Assembly (NCBI RefSeq): GCF_001426705.1
Contig: NZ_LMFC01000003.1
Coordinates: forward strand, 108,995-172,994
Direction: 5' to 3'
Source: Cellulomonas sp. Root485
GTDB taxonomy: Bacteria > Actinomycetota > Actinomycetes > Actinomycetales > Cellulomonadaceae
Length of the DNA: 64,000 nucleotides
The notes under the pieces are model-generated. The model worked only from the letters and a program-made list of their open reading frames with translations, was not told the origin of the DNA and did not search any database. Every line of letters begins with the position of its first letter. Position 1 is the stretch's first letter. A program made the translations under genes and the position numbers. This document shows, in pieces, positions 35,109 through 43,392 of this stretch.

Positions 35109-35177
35109 CCGAGCTCGGTGGTTCGCGCCGAGCTCGGTGGTTCGAGCTGCCGAGCTCGGCGCGAACCGCCGAGTTCG
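35109..35177. repeat. GAGCTCGG-family intergenic palindrome, copy 2
   Basis: Left arm 35109-35137 and right arm 35150-35177 are complementary over about 28 bases with two mismatches. Each arm also contains GAGCTCGG sub-palindromes. Same family as 17224-17292. It follows the GH51 stop and could serve as a terminator. Confidence 0.75.
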
Positions 35178-35215
35178 CCCACCGCAGAGTGCCCACGCGG
35201 TGCGACTATCGACAG

Positions 35216-36214
35216 ATGAGACGCCTCGGGCTCGCGGTCGGGTGGCTGCTCGGCCTGCTGGCTGCCGGCCTGGTGGGCTTCGGGATCGCCGCGAGCCTGA
35301 GCCCGAAGCCGGCGTCCGTGGTGATCCGCCGCCGGTTCGACCGCAACGGTGCCGAGCGGCTGACCGCGACCGCGCCGTTCGTCCCCGGGCACGTGGTCTC
35401 CACCCTCGACCTCCCCTACCGTTCGGGCGACCCCGACGCGCGCCTCGACGTGCACCGCTCCACGACGCCCGGCGCCGGGCTCCCGACGATCATCTGGGTG
35501 CACGGTGGCGCGTGGCTGTCCGGCAGCAAGGACCACATCGCCAACTACCTGCGCGTGGTGGCGGGCGGCGGCTGCACGGTGGTCGGCGTCGGCTACTCGA
35601 TCTCCCCCCGGGCCACCTACCCGACCGCTGCGCTGCAGCTGCTCGACGCCCTCGCGTACCTCACGGAGCACGCCGACGAGCTCGGCGTCGACGCGCAGCG
35701 GCTCGTGCTGGCGGGCGACTCGGCGGGCGCGCAGATCGCCTCCCAGGTGGCCGGCATGGTGACCAGTCCCGCGTACGCCGCGTCCATCGGCGCCCACCCA
35801 CGGATCCGACCGGACCAGATCGCCGGGACGGTGCTCTTCTGCGGGGCGTTCGACATGTCGCTCGCCCGAGGCCTGCGCGGCCGGAACCGCCTGTTCGTCG
35901 ACTCGGTGATGCGGTCGTTCACCGGCACCCTCGACTACCTCGACGACCCCCGCTTCTCCGGCATCTCCGTCGTCGAGCACCTGACCGCCGAGTTCCCGCC
36001 GACCTTCGTTTCATGCGGCAACGCCGACCCCGGAATCGGCCACACCCTGTCGCTGATCGCCACGCTCGAGCGGCTCGGCGTCCCGCACGAGGCACTCCTC
36101 TTCGACGCCGACCACGTCCCGCCCCTGGGGCACAACTACCAGTTCCGGCTGGGCACCGACGCCGGCCAGGAGGCCCTGGCCGAGATCCAGCGGTTTGTCG
36201 GGGGCCTGCGCTGA
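35216..36214 (+). CDS. Alpha/beta hydrolase (fold-3/hormone-sensitive lipase-like), membrane-anchored or exported
   Basis: 332 residues from ATG 35216 (MRRLGLAVGW); GTG 35189 is a less likely start. An N-terminal hydrophobic helix (about 5-25) without a clear cleavage site suggests membrane anchoring. The hydrolase shows the oxyanion-hole motif HGGAW (H96), nucleophile elbow GDSAG (S169) and a C-terminal DADHVPPLGH likely to carry the catalytic His. It is probably a carboxylesterase. A role in deacetylating pectic or xylan oligosaccharides is a guess from context only. Confidence 0.85.
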   Translation: MRRLGLAVGWLLGLLAAGLVGFGIAASLSPKPASVVIRRRFDRNGAERLTATAPFVPGHVVSTLDLPYRSGDPDARLDVHRSTTPGAGLPTIIWVHGGAWLSGSKDHIANYLRVVAGGGCTVVGVGYSISPRATYPTAALQLLDALAYLTEHADELGVDAQRLVLAGDSAGAQIASQVAGMVTSPAYAASIGAHPRIRPDQIAGTVLFCGAFDMSLARGLRGRNRLFVDSVMRSFTGTLDYLDDPRFSGISVVEHLTAEFPPTFVSCGNADPGIGHTLSLIATLERLGVPHEALLFDADHVPPLGHNYQFRLGTDAGQEALAEIQRFVGGLR

Positions 36215-36215
36215 T

Positions 36216-37592
36216 TCAGGGTGAGGTGGTCTCGTGCGGCGGCACCGCGACTTCTGCGCCGTCCTGCGAGGAGAGCGCGGTGGAGACAAGTGCAGGCGGG
36301 ACGTCCTGTTCCACCGCCTCTTGCGACGGTTCCGGACGCAGCTTCGGCGGTGTGGCCGACCACGCCTTGAGCTGCTGCATCACCTCGAGGTAGAAGACAT
36401 CGACCCCCGCAAGTACGGAGTCGATGAACGCCCCACGTCCGCGCCCGCGCTTCGGCCCCATGGCTACGGACATCGCAACCCGGAACGATTTGATGTCGCG
36501 GGCCGGGTCCGCGATGAGGCTGGCTGGATTCTCCCGCACCACACGGAGCAGTTCGGCGGCGCCTGGACCCCGCGCGTGCATGGCGAAAGCCTCGACGCGA
36601 ACGGTGTCTGGAGCAGACTTGAGCTGCCGCGCGAGCCAGTTAACCCTGGTCGTGGGCCGGCCCTCCCGTGGTGAGTCGATGTCGACGTGACACGTCACGC
36701 TGCTCGCGCGGAGGTCGGATGTGATGACGAGATCGCCGGCCGTGCCGGGAATGCGGATTGCTCCGACAAGCTGGCCGGTGGTCACGAGGCTCCCGACAAG
36801 AGACTGCGTGCGTAGTTGTGGCTCCGCCAGCTCCTTCCGCGAGAGGACCGGGACCACCTCTGCGCCGAGCTGGCGGCCCAGGCTCAAGCATGCAAACCGC
36901 AGCAGTGCGTCGAATCGCGCAGCGACTTCACCCACGCCTTTGTCAGTAGCCCGCAGCGTGCCGGCTCGGACCGACTCTCTGACACTGACCCAGCTCTCGC
37001 CCATATCGTCGAACTCGAGCGCACCCGAGCGGGGATGCTCGAGATATCGAATGAGCTCTCCGAGAATCCACGCTTGGTCTGGATCCGCGACACCGCGGAA
37101 CTCCTTCTGCATCACGGCCTCTGCTAGGACCTGCGTCCAGGACAAGTGGTGCAGCGCGACCTTCCGAAGCTTCCGCTTATCCACCTTCGTCGGGTGCTGC
37201 CCGGCTACGGCCGGTATCTCGTTCGAGATCGTGATGACCGCGTCGAACCCCTGCTCGCGCGCAATGTCGAGGTACGACTCGAGCTGCGGCACCGCAAGTT
37301 CGTTGGCGCCGGTCTTGACCTCGACCAGTGCCGTCCAAGCCTTCTGGCCACGCCGAACGCGGATGAGGCCGTCGGGGTAGAAGCGAGATTCTCCGAGCAG
37401 AAAGGGGACCTCGATGAACGTCTCAACCGCACCGGCCGGAGCCCCGAACGGTTTGGTCAGGGATCTGCCGAACTCACGCACCGCAGTCATGACAGCGAGG
37501 AGTGCCGACGTCGCTCGGCGCTCCTGCTCATCGGCTCCGTTGATTCCCGACGTCGGAATCAGTCGCGCTTCGTGCCAATTCTCCTCGACCAC
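36216..37592 (-). CDS. Uncharacterised protein with PD-(D/E)XK nuclease-like core
   Basis: 458 residues from GTG 37592, chosen for an ideal AAAGGAG ribosome site 5 bases before it. The N-terminal half has FYPDGLIRVRRGQKAWTALVEVKTG, i.e. P73-D74, about 17 residues, E91-V-K93, and a Gln shortly after (Q103), the pattern of the PD-(D/E)XK nuclease fold. The C-terminal half is helical and unrecognised, with a polar tail. G+C is visibly lower than in neighbouring genes, and it is convergent with one neighbour and unlinked to the others, suggesting separate acquisition. A nuclease in genome defence or repair is possible; no function is proven. Confidence 0.75.
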   Translation of the reverse strand: MVEENWHEARLIPTSGINGADEQERRATSALLAVMTAVREFGRSLTKPFGAPAGAVETFIEVPFLLGESRFYPDGLIRVRRGQKAWTALVEVKTGANELAVPQLESYLDIAREQGFDAVITISNEIPAVAGQHPTKVDKRKLRKVALHHLSWTQVLAEAVMQKEFRGVADPDQAWILGELIRYLEHPRSGALEFDDMGESWVSVRESVRAGTLRATDKGVGEVAARFDALLRFACLSLGRQLGAEVVPVLSRKELAEPQLRTQSLVGSLVTTGQLVGAIRIPGTAGDLVITSDLRASSVTCHVDIDSPREGRPTTRVNWLARQLKSAPDTVRVEAFAMHARGPGAAELLRVVRENPASLIADPARDIKSFRVAMSVAMGPKRGRGRGAFIDSVLAGVDVFYLEVMQQLKAWSATPPKLRPEPSQEAVEQDVPPALVSTALSSQDGAEVAVPPHETTSP

Positions 37593-37743
37593 GTCAGCTC
37601 CTTTGCTCGCCGCCAAGACGAGGCTAGCGAGGAATCGGCAGGAACTGAGGAAAGGTTCGAAGATTGCTTACCCGGGCGATTCCGGTCAGACGTGCGGTGG
37701 CCGAGAATGACGCGGCTGCGTTCGCGCCCCCGACCCGTCAGCG

Positions 37744-38421
37744 TCAGCCCTGGCGGACCGACGCGCGGTGCTCGACCGCCACGACGGCCAGGGACAGCAG
37801 GCCCGGGACGATGACGGCGAGCGGCGCGAGCATCCACACCATGACCGCGCACAGACCGAGCGCGACGACGAGCAGGACCGTTCCGGTGAGGTCGTCGCCG
37901 GTGCGCTTGGCGGCGGTCTGCACGATCGCCCCCCACCTGGCTCCGGGTGACCAGCCGGCGGCCGCCCTCAGCGTGATGACGAGCAGGACGGCGACCAGGA
38001 ACACGGTCGCGACGCGGACCCCGGTGCCGCCGGGCATCCCGCCGACGCCGATGAGCTGCAGGTTGAACAGGAGGACCAGCAGCAGGACCGGCATGCCGAT
38101 GGACACCAGCCAGACGCCCCGGCAGGCGGCCGTGAAGTCCTCCCAGAGCGCCGCGACGGTGTCGGGTCGACCGTCGAGGTGACGGCGCACGTGGGACACC
38201 CCGGCGGCGAGCGCGGGGACGGCCGTGATGATCGGCAGGCTCAGCACCGAGACGCCGAGGCCGACCAGGAGCGCCTCGCTGAACAGCCCGAACCGCCCGC
38301 CGCCGAGCAGCGGCTTCTGGTCGGGACCGGGCGCGGCGTCGTCGGCGGGACGCGTCGTGGTGTCCTCCGGGGACGGGTCCGCGGGGCGGCGGGAGTCGTC
38401 GTCGGGAAGCGGGGTGCTCAT
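37744..38421 (-). CDS. DUF624/YesL-like membrane protein
   Basis: 225 residues from ATG 38421. A polar, Asp/Pro-rich N-terminal 45 residues precede about five hydrophobic helices. LPIITAVPALAAGVSHVRRHLDG followed by WEDFTAACRG resembles the DUF624 (YesL) pattern. It is 53 bases downstream of the sugar ABC permease on the same strand. In Bacillus, YesL is encoded within the rhamnogalacturonan utilisation cluster, so an accessory role to this transporter is a reasonable inference. The family call is moderate because the sequence is divergent. Confidence 0.65.
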   Translation of the reverse strand: MSTPLPDDDSRRPADPSPEDTTTRPADDAAPGPDQKPLLGGGRFGLFSEALLVGLGVSVLSLPIITAVPALAAGVSHVRRHLDGRPDTVAALWEDFTAACRGVWLVSIGMPVLLLVLLFNLQLIGVGGMPGGTGVRVATVFLVAVLLVITLRAAAGWSPGARWGAIVQTAAKRTGDDLTGTVLLVVALGLCAVMVWMLAPLAVIVPGLLSLAVVAVEHRASVRQG

Positions 38422-38474
38422 GGCTCCCACTCTCACACGCTCCTCTGGGTCCACGACGCCTCCGGCTACCGCCA

Positions 38475-39386
38475 TCAGCCCTTGAGCCCCTGCGTCGCCA
38501 CGCCCTCGACGAGGTACCGCTGGAACACGAGGAAGAACAGCATGACCGGGACGAGCGCGAGGACGGCCATGGCCATCTGGGCGCCGTAGTCCGACGTCGT
38601 GGTCTGGTCGACGAAGAGCCGCAGCGCGATGGGCAGCGAGTACAGGTCGGGCTTCTTCAGGTAGAGCAGCGGCCCGAAGAAGTCGTTCCAGGACCAGATG
38701 AACGCGAAGATCGCGCTGGTGACCAGGGCGGGCTTCATCAGGGGCAGCATGATCGAGCGGAAGATCCGCACGTGCCCGGCGCCGTCGATGCGTGCGGCCT
38801 CGTCGAGCTCACGCGGCAGGTTGCGCATGAACTGGACCATGAGGAAGACGAAGAACGCCTCGGCCGCGAGGAACTTGCCGATCAGCAGCGGGACGAACGT
38901 GTCCACCAGGCCGAGCCGGTTGAACACGATGTACTGCGGGATGATCACCACGTGGAACGGCAGCAGGAGCGTGCCGATCATCAGGGCGAAGAAGACGTTG
39001 CGCCCGGGAAAGTCGATCCGCGCGAAGGCGTAGGCGCTGATCGAGCAGGACAGGGTGATCCCGATGACGGAGCCGACGGCGAGGATCGTCGAGTTCATGA
39101 AGAACGTCCAGAACGAGACGCCCCCGATGCCCTCGATGGCCTTCTGGAAGTTGGCCACGGTGAAGTCGGTGGGGATGAGGCTCACGTTGCCGACGATCTC
39201 GCTCGACGGCTTGAACGAGGACATCAGCATCCACACCGCGGGGTAGAGCACGATCACGATCAAGGCGAGCGAGCACAGGTGGAAGATCAGGGCCCGGCCG
39301 CGCTTGCGGTTCTTGGTGGACTGACGCAGCCGGGCGCTGTCCTGCGAGCTGACGAGGTGGTCGGAAGTCGAGGTGATGGTGCTCAT
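38475..39386 (-). CDS. Carbohydrate ABC transporter permease (MalG-type)
   Basis: 303 residues from ATG 39386, which overlaps the previous stop as TGATG. Six transmembrane helices, with the EAA cytoplasmic loop as ELDEAARIDGAGHVRIFRSIMLPLMKPAL, contact site for the ATPase. The C-terminus YLVEGVATQGLKG is typical of CUT1 MalG-like permeases. It works with the adjacent MalF-type permease and binding protein. No ATPase is encoded nearby, so a shared MsiK-type ATPase is expected. Confidence 0.93.
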   Translation of the reverse strand: MSTITSTSDHLVSSQDSARLRQSTKNRKRGRALIFHLCSLALIVIVLYPAVWMLMSSFKPSSEIVGNVSLIPTDFTVANFQKAIEGIGGVSFWTFFMNSTILAVGSVIGITLSCSISAYAFARIDFPGRNVFFALMIGTLLLPFHVVIIPQYIVFNRLGLVDTFVPLLIGKFLAAEAFFVFLMVQFMRNLPRELDEAARIDGAGHVRIFRSIMLPLMKPALVTSAIFAFIWSWNDFFGPLLYLKKPDLYSLPIALRLFVDQTTTSDYGAQMAMAVLALVPVMLFFLVFQRYLVEGVATQGLKG

Positions 39387-40339
39387 CACTTGCCCTCCCC
39401 GGAGTAGTGGACCCAGCGCTTCGAGCTCCAGAAGAAGACGGCCGCGAGAGCGCCGACGACGATCACGAGGATCCAGGCCATCGCCGAGGCGTAGCCCATC
39501 TGGAAGTCCTGGAAGCCGCGGAAGTAGAGGTACAGCGTGTAGAAGAGGGTGGACCTCGCCGGTCCGCCGGTGCCGTTGGAGATGATGAACGCGGACGCGA
39601 AGATCTGGAACGCGTGGATCATCTCGAGCAGCAGGTTGAAGAAGATCACCGGCGAGAGCATCGGCAGCGTGATCCTCAGGAACTTGCGCGAGGCTCCGGC
39701 GCCGTCGACCGACGCGGCCTCGTACAGCTCCTGCGGGATCTGCTTGAGCCCGGCCAGGAAGATGACCATCGGCGCACCGAACTGCCAGACGGTCAGCAGG
39801 ATCAGCATCGGCATCGTGCGCTCCGGGTCACCGACCCAGCCGCCGGCGGGGAAGCCGAGGAACTGGCCCACCTGGTCGACGATGCCGTTGTCGATGAACA
39901 TCGCCTTCCACACGATCGCGATGGAGACCGAGGCCCCGATCAGCGAGGGTGCGTAGAACGAGGAGCGGTAGAACCCCTTGCCGCTGAACGCGTTGTTCAG
40001 GAGCATCGCCACCGCCAGCGCGGCGAGCAGCTTGATCGGGGTCCCCAGCACGACGTAGGTGAGAGTGACCTTCCACGCCTGCTGGTAGTTCGGGTCGGAG
40101 AACAGACGTGTGAAGTTCTCCAGGCCGATCCACTCGGGCGGTGCGAAGAGGTTGTAGTTCGTGAACGCCAGGTACAGCGAGGCGATCATCGGGCCCGCGG
40201 TGAGCAGGACGAACCCGAGCAGCCAGGGGCTCAGGAAGGCGTAGCCGGCCAGGGACTCGGTCCGCTTGCGGTGCTTGCGGGCCGCGGTGTGCGCGGCCGT
40301 CGAGGGGCCCGTTGTCGGAGCCTCGGCAGTGAGGGTCAC
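39386..40339 (-). CDS. Carbohydrate ABC transporter permease (MalF-type)
   Basis: 317 residues from GTG 40339 (VTLTAEAPTTG). Six helices with the EAA loop as ELYEAASVDGAGASRKFLRITLPML, and a family stretch SPWLLGFVLLTAGPMIASLYLAFTNYNL after the first helix. CUT1-type inner-membrane subunit, second gene after the binding protein. The open frame extends upstream but runs into the intercistronic hairpin. Confidence 0.92.
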   Translation of the reverse strand: MTLTAEAPTTGPSTAAHTAARKHRKRTESLAGYAFLSPWLLGFVLLTAGPMIASLYLAFTNYNLFAPPEWIGLENFTRLFSDPNYQQAWKVTLTYVVLGTPIKLLAALAVAMLLNNAFSGKGFYRSSFYAPSLIGASVSIAIVWKAMFIDNGIVDQVGQFLGFPAGGWVGDPERTMPMLILLTVWQFGAPMVIFLAGLKQIPQELYEAASVDGAGASRKFLRITLPMLSPVIFFNLLLEMIHAFQIFASAFIISNGTGGPARSTLFYTLYLYFRGFQDFQMGYASAMAWILVIVVGALAAVFFWSSKRWVHYSGEGK

Positions 40340-40394
40340 GAGCGTGATCCGTTCGTCGGTTGCGATGTACTGGCGGCGCGATGGCCGCGTGGGG

Positions 40395-40429
40395 GGTGGG
40401 CCGCCCGCCGTGCGGGCGGGCGGCCCACC
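40395..40429 (-). other. Intercistronic stem-loop between binding protein and permease genes
   Basis: A 15-bp perfect inverted repeat (40395-40409 with 40415-40429) and a 5-base loop lie just after the binding-protein stop. Such hairpins commonly protect or partly terminate the message, so that the binding protein is made in excess over the permeases. Confidence 0.75.
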
Positions 40430-40434
40430 ACCGG

Positions 40435-41760
40435 TCACTGGGTGGAGAGCTCAGCCTCAGCGAACCACTGCTCGGCGAAGTCCTCCGGCGTGATGGTGCC
40501 GTACCCGAGCTCCTCGGCCAGGGTCCGCCACTTCGACTCGATCGTGCCGAAGCCCTTGACGGGGATCGGGGTGGACTCCGTCACCTGCTCGGCGATCTTC
40601 TCCTCGTACGCGATCACCTGGGCGTCGACGCTGCCCTCGGTCGTGTCGACGGCGGCACGCTGCTCGTCGTCGGCGGGGACACCCTTCGAGGTGCCGAAGA
40701 TCGTCCCGACCTCGGGGTCGGTGAGCAGGAAGTTGATCAGCGTCGCGGCCTGCTCGGGGTACTTGGTGTTGGCCCCCGAGGACAGCAGCATGGACGGCTT
40801 GAAGAAGAGCGCCTTCTCGCCGGGCTCGATCGACGGGATCTGCGCCATGGCGAGGTTGTCCGTGCCCGAGTCGGCGACGTAGCCGGCCAGGAAGTTGTCC
40901 CAGCTCATCTCGGACGCCGTCTCGTTGACCGTGAAGCCGCCCTTCGGTGCGAGGGACACGTTGCGGTCGACGGGGAAGACCAGCTTGTCCGCCCGCAGGT
41001 CGGCCGTCAGGTCGAGGAACTCGACGATCTCGGCCTCGTCGAAGCCGAACGTGCCGTCCTCCTCGAACGGGGTGATGCCCTTCTGCAGGAGCCACTGGAT
41101 GAAGAACCAGAACGTGCCCGTGTAGTCGGTGCCGCCGTACAGTCCGTAGCCGTCGGCCGTCTTCTCGCCGGCCTCGGAGACCTCGGCGATGAACTCGTTG
41201 TAGTCCTCCCACGTGTACTCGGCCTCGTCGGGGAACGTCGCCCCGGTCTGCTCGATCACGTTGGGGTTCTGGAACATCGCGAACGTGTTGGTCGACGTCG
41301 GGATGCCGATCATCTTGTCCTCGAGGACGCCCGCCTGGGTGAGCGTCTCGTCGAAGCCGGAGAGGTCGATCGTGCCGTTGTCCACCCACTCCTGCAGGTC
41401 GAGCAGCTGGCCGTTCTGGTTGAACTCACGCAGGTACGACAGGTCGAACTGCATGACGTCCGGGAGGGCGCGGCCGGCGGCCTCGGTGGAGCGTGCCGTC
41501 CAGTAGTCCGGGAACGCCGCGAAGCTGGTCTGGACCGTGATGTACGGGTACTTCTCCTTGAAGAGCGCGAGCGCCTCGTTGTACCGGGCGGCCCGGTCGT
41601 CGTTGCCCCACCACGTGAAGTTCAGGGTGACGGGGGACGTGTCGGGTCCGGTGGAGCTGGCCGTCGGCTCGCTGTCGCCGGAGTCGCCGGAGGAGCAGGC
41701 GGTCAGGGCGAGGGCGGCGACGGCTGCCACGGCGGCGGTCTTCCAGATGATTCGCTTCAT
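40435..41760 (-). CDS. Sugar ABC transporter substrate-binding lipoprotein (CUT1), rhamnogalacturonan/rhamnose type inferred
   Basis: 441 residues from ATG 41760, with AAGGAGG upstream. A lipoprotein signal with lipobox LTAC (Cys about residue 22) is followed by the family-1 extracellular binding protein fold: VTLNFTWWGNDDRAARYNEAL, then PDVMQFDLSYLREF and MIGIPTSTNTFAMF. First gene of the ABC-YesL operon. The promoter region shared with lldD carries two rhamnose-type operators, so an oligosaccharide from rhamnogalacturonan or L-rhamnose itself is the likely ligand. Confidence 0.92.
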   Translation of the reverse strand: MKRIIWKTAAVAAVAALALTACSSGDSGDSEPTASSTGPDTSPVTLNFTWWGNDDRAARYNEALALFKEKYPYITVQTSFAAFPDYWTARSTEAAGRALPDVMQFDLSYLREFNQNGQLLDLQEWVDNGTIDLSGFDETLTQAGVLEDKMIGIPTSTNTFAMFQNPNVIEQTGATFPDEAEYTWEDYNEFIAEVSEAGEKTADGYGLYGGTDYTGTFWFFIQWLLQKGITPFEEDGTFGFDEAEIVEFLDLTADLRADKLVFPVDRNVSLAPKGGFTVNETASEMSWDNFLAGYVADSGTDNLAMAQIPSIEPGEKALFFKPSMLLSSGANTKYPEQAATLINFLLTDPEVGTIFGTSKGVPADDEQRAAVDTTEGSVDAQVIAYEEKIAEQVTESTPIPVKGFGTIESKWRTLAEELGYGTITPEDFAEQWFAEAELSTQ

Positions 41761-41844
41761 CGTCGTTGAGCCTCCTTGCTCGAAGGTGTGAAAGCGCATT
41801 CCGGACGTTAGGCGAGCGTTCGAGCGACTGTCAACGAATCTCGC

Positions 41845-41856
41845 TGAATCGTTACA
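41845..41856. promoter_or_regulatory. Rhamnose-regulon operator (ABC transporter operon)
   Basis: TGAATCGTTACA matches 11 of 12 consensus positions and lies 85 bases upstream of the binding-protein start. An AAGCGC site (near 41791) is closer to the gene. Confidence 0.6.
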
Positions 41857-41933
41857 AACGCGTTGCCCTCGGGCCGACGGTGCCACACTCGGACGAGGTC
41901 GCCGCCTCGCGACGAGTCGATGGCTGCCGGTAA

Positions 41934-41945
41934 TGTATCGTTTCA
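41934..41945. promoter_or_regulatory. Rhamnose-regulon operator (lldD promoter)
   Basis: TGTATCGTTTCA matches 11 of 12 consensus positions and lies 45 bases upstream of the lldD start. Confidence 0.6.
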
Positions 41946-41989
41946 ATCCTGTGCTGCCCGACGATGCGCCACACACCCTGGAGTCCCCG

Positions 41990-43201
41990 GTGACCGACCG
42001 TCAGATCCCCTCGTGGTCCGAGCTCAAGCCGCTGCTGCGACCCAAGCCGCTGGTCCTGAACGGCACCGAGCGACGTCTCGCGGACGCGCTGACCATCGCC
42101 GACCTGCGCACGGTCGCCCGCAAGCGCACCCCCCGCTCGGTGTTCGACTACACCGACGGCGCCGCCGAGGCCGAGATCAGCCTGCGCCGCGCACGGCACC
42201 TGTTCCGGGAGCTGGAGTTCCAGCCGTCGATCCTGCACGACGTCTCCCACGTCGACCCGACGACGGACATGATCGGCACCGCTTCCGCGCTCCCGTTCGC
42301 GTTCGCCCCCACCGGGTTCACGCGGATGATGAACCACGAGGGCGAGCGTGCGGTGGTCCGGGTGGCTCAGCGCCGCGGCATCCCGTACGCGCTGTCCACG
42401 ATGGGCACCACGTCCATCGAGGACGTCGCGGCAGCGGGGCCCGAGGCGCGCAAGTGGTTCCAGCTGTACGTGTGGAAGGACCGCTCCGCCGGCGAGGACC
42501 TCATGGCCCGGGCCAAGGCCGCCGGGTACGAGGCGCTCATGCTCACCGTCGACGTCCCCGTCGCCGGCGCCCGGCTGCGCGACGCCCGCAACGGCTTCTC
42601 GATCCCGCCCGCACTGACCGTCAAGACCGTCGTCGACGCGGCCACCCACCCCGCGTGGTGGCTGAACCTGCTGACCACCGAGCCGCTCACGTTCGCGTCC
42701 CTGTCCTCCTGGTCCGGGACCGTCGCGGACCTGCTGGACAAGCTGTTCGACCCGACCATGACCATCGCGGACCTGGAGTGGATCCGCGCGTCCTGGGACG
42801 GCCCGCTGATCATCAAGGGCATCCAGACCGTCGAGGACGCCCGCCGGGTCACCGACGCCGGCGCCGACGCCGTCGTGCTGTCCAACCACGGCGGCCGCCA
42901 GCTGGACCGCGCCCCCGTGCCGCTGCGCCTGCTGCCCGACGTCGCCGAGGCCGTCGGGGACCGCACCCAGGTCTGGGTCGACACGGGGATCATGTCCGGC
43001 GCCGACATCGTCGCCGCCCTCGCGCTCGGTGCCGACGCGACACTGGTCGGCCGCGCGTACCTGTACGGCCTCATGGCCGGCGGCGAACGCGGCGTCGACC
43101 GCACGGTCCAGATCCTCGAGCGCGAGATCCGCCGCACCATGGCCCTCCTGGGCGTCTCCACGGTCAAGGAGCTCGGCCCCCAGCACGTCCGCCTCCCCTG
43201 A
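41990..43201 (+). CDS. lldD: FMN-dependent L-lactate dehydrogenase (alpha-hydroxy acid dehydrogenase family)
   Basis: 403 residues from GTG 41990 (VTDRQIPSW), with GGAG 6-7 bases ahead. The flavin-dependent alpha-hydroxy-acid dehydrogenase pattern is clear: RTPRSVFDYTDGAAE near the N-terminus, FAPTGFTRMMNHEGE, LIIKGIQTVEDAR, the catalytic His in LSNHGGRQLD (about H300), and GADATLVGRAYLYGL. It oxidises L-lactate to pyruvate at the membrane or in the cytosol. An operator upstream places it with the rhamnose genes, where RhaEW yields L-lactate. The frame opens earlier (ATG 41933), but that start overlaps the operator. Confidence 0.92.
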   Translation: MTDRQIPSWSELKPLLRPKPLVLNGTERRLADALTIADLRTVARKRTPRSVFDYTDGAAEAEISLRRARHLFRELEFQPSILHDVSHVDPTTDMIGTASALPFAFAPTGFTRMMNHEGERAVVRVAQRRGIPYALSTMGTTSIEDVAAAGPEARKWFQLYVWKDRSAGEDLMARAKAAGYEALMLTVDVPVAGARLRDARNGFSIPPALTVKTVVDAATHPAWWLNLLTTEPLTFASLSSWSGTVADLLDKLFDPTMTIADLEWIRASWDGPLIIKGIQTVEDARRVTDAGADAVVLSNHGGRQLDRAPVPLRLLPDVAEAVGDRTQVWVDTGIMSGADIVAALALGADATLVGRAYLYGLMAGGERGVDRTVQILEREIRRTMALLGVSTVKELGPQHVRLP

Positions 43202-43210
43202 CCCCACCCC

Positions 43211-43325
43211 CGCAGCGTCCGCACTCCATCGGCCTCGACCCCGCAGGAGCGCGGACGTTGCTGTGCGTGCACGCGGGACGTCCGCGCAGAGGCGGGCTGG
43301 AGTCCGACGGAGTGCGGACGCTGCG
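43211..43325. repeat. GTCCGCAC-family palindrome cluster
   Basis: Outer arms 43211-43227 and 43309-43325 are perfect 17-bp complements. Further arms with GCGGACG and GACGTCCGCGC lie between them. Same family as 18526 and 57235. It lies between lldD and the terminator. Confidence 0.8.
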
Positions 43326-43336
43326 GTCGGAGCAGA

Positions 43337-43382
43337 ACGACGGCCGCCCCGGGTGAGAGGAGTCACCCGGGGCGGCCGTCGT
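43337..43382. terminator. Bidirectional terminator between lldD and the RG lyase gene
   Basis: A 20-bp perfect inverted repeat (43337-43356 with 43363-43382) with a 6-base loop separates two convergent genes. Confidence 0.85.
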
Positions 43383-43392
43383 GTTGCTCCGG

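Noticed and set aside
41933..41992. Upstream start of lldD at ATG 41933
   Set aside because: It overlaps the TGTATCGTTTCA operator and lacks a ribosome site, whereas GTG 41990 has GGAG at suitable spacing and matches the usual family N-terminus.
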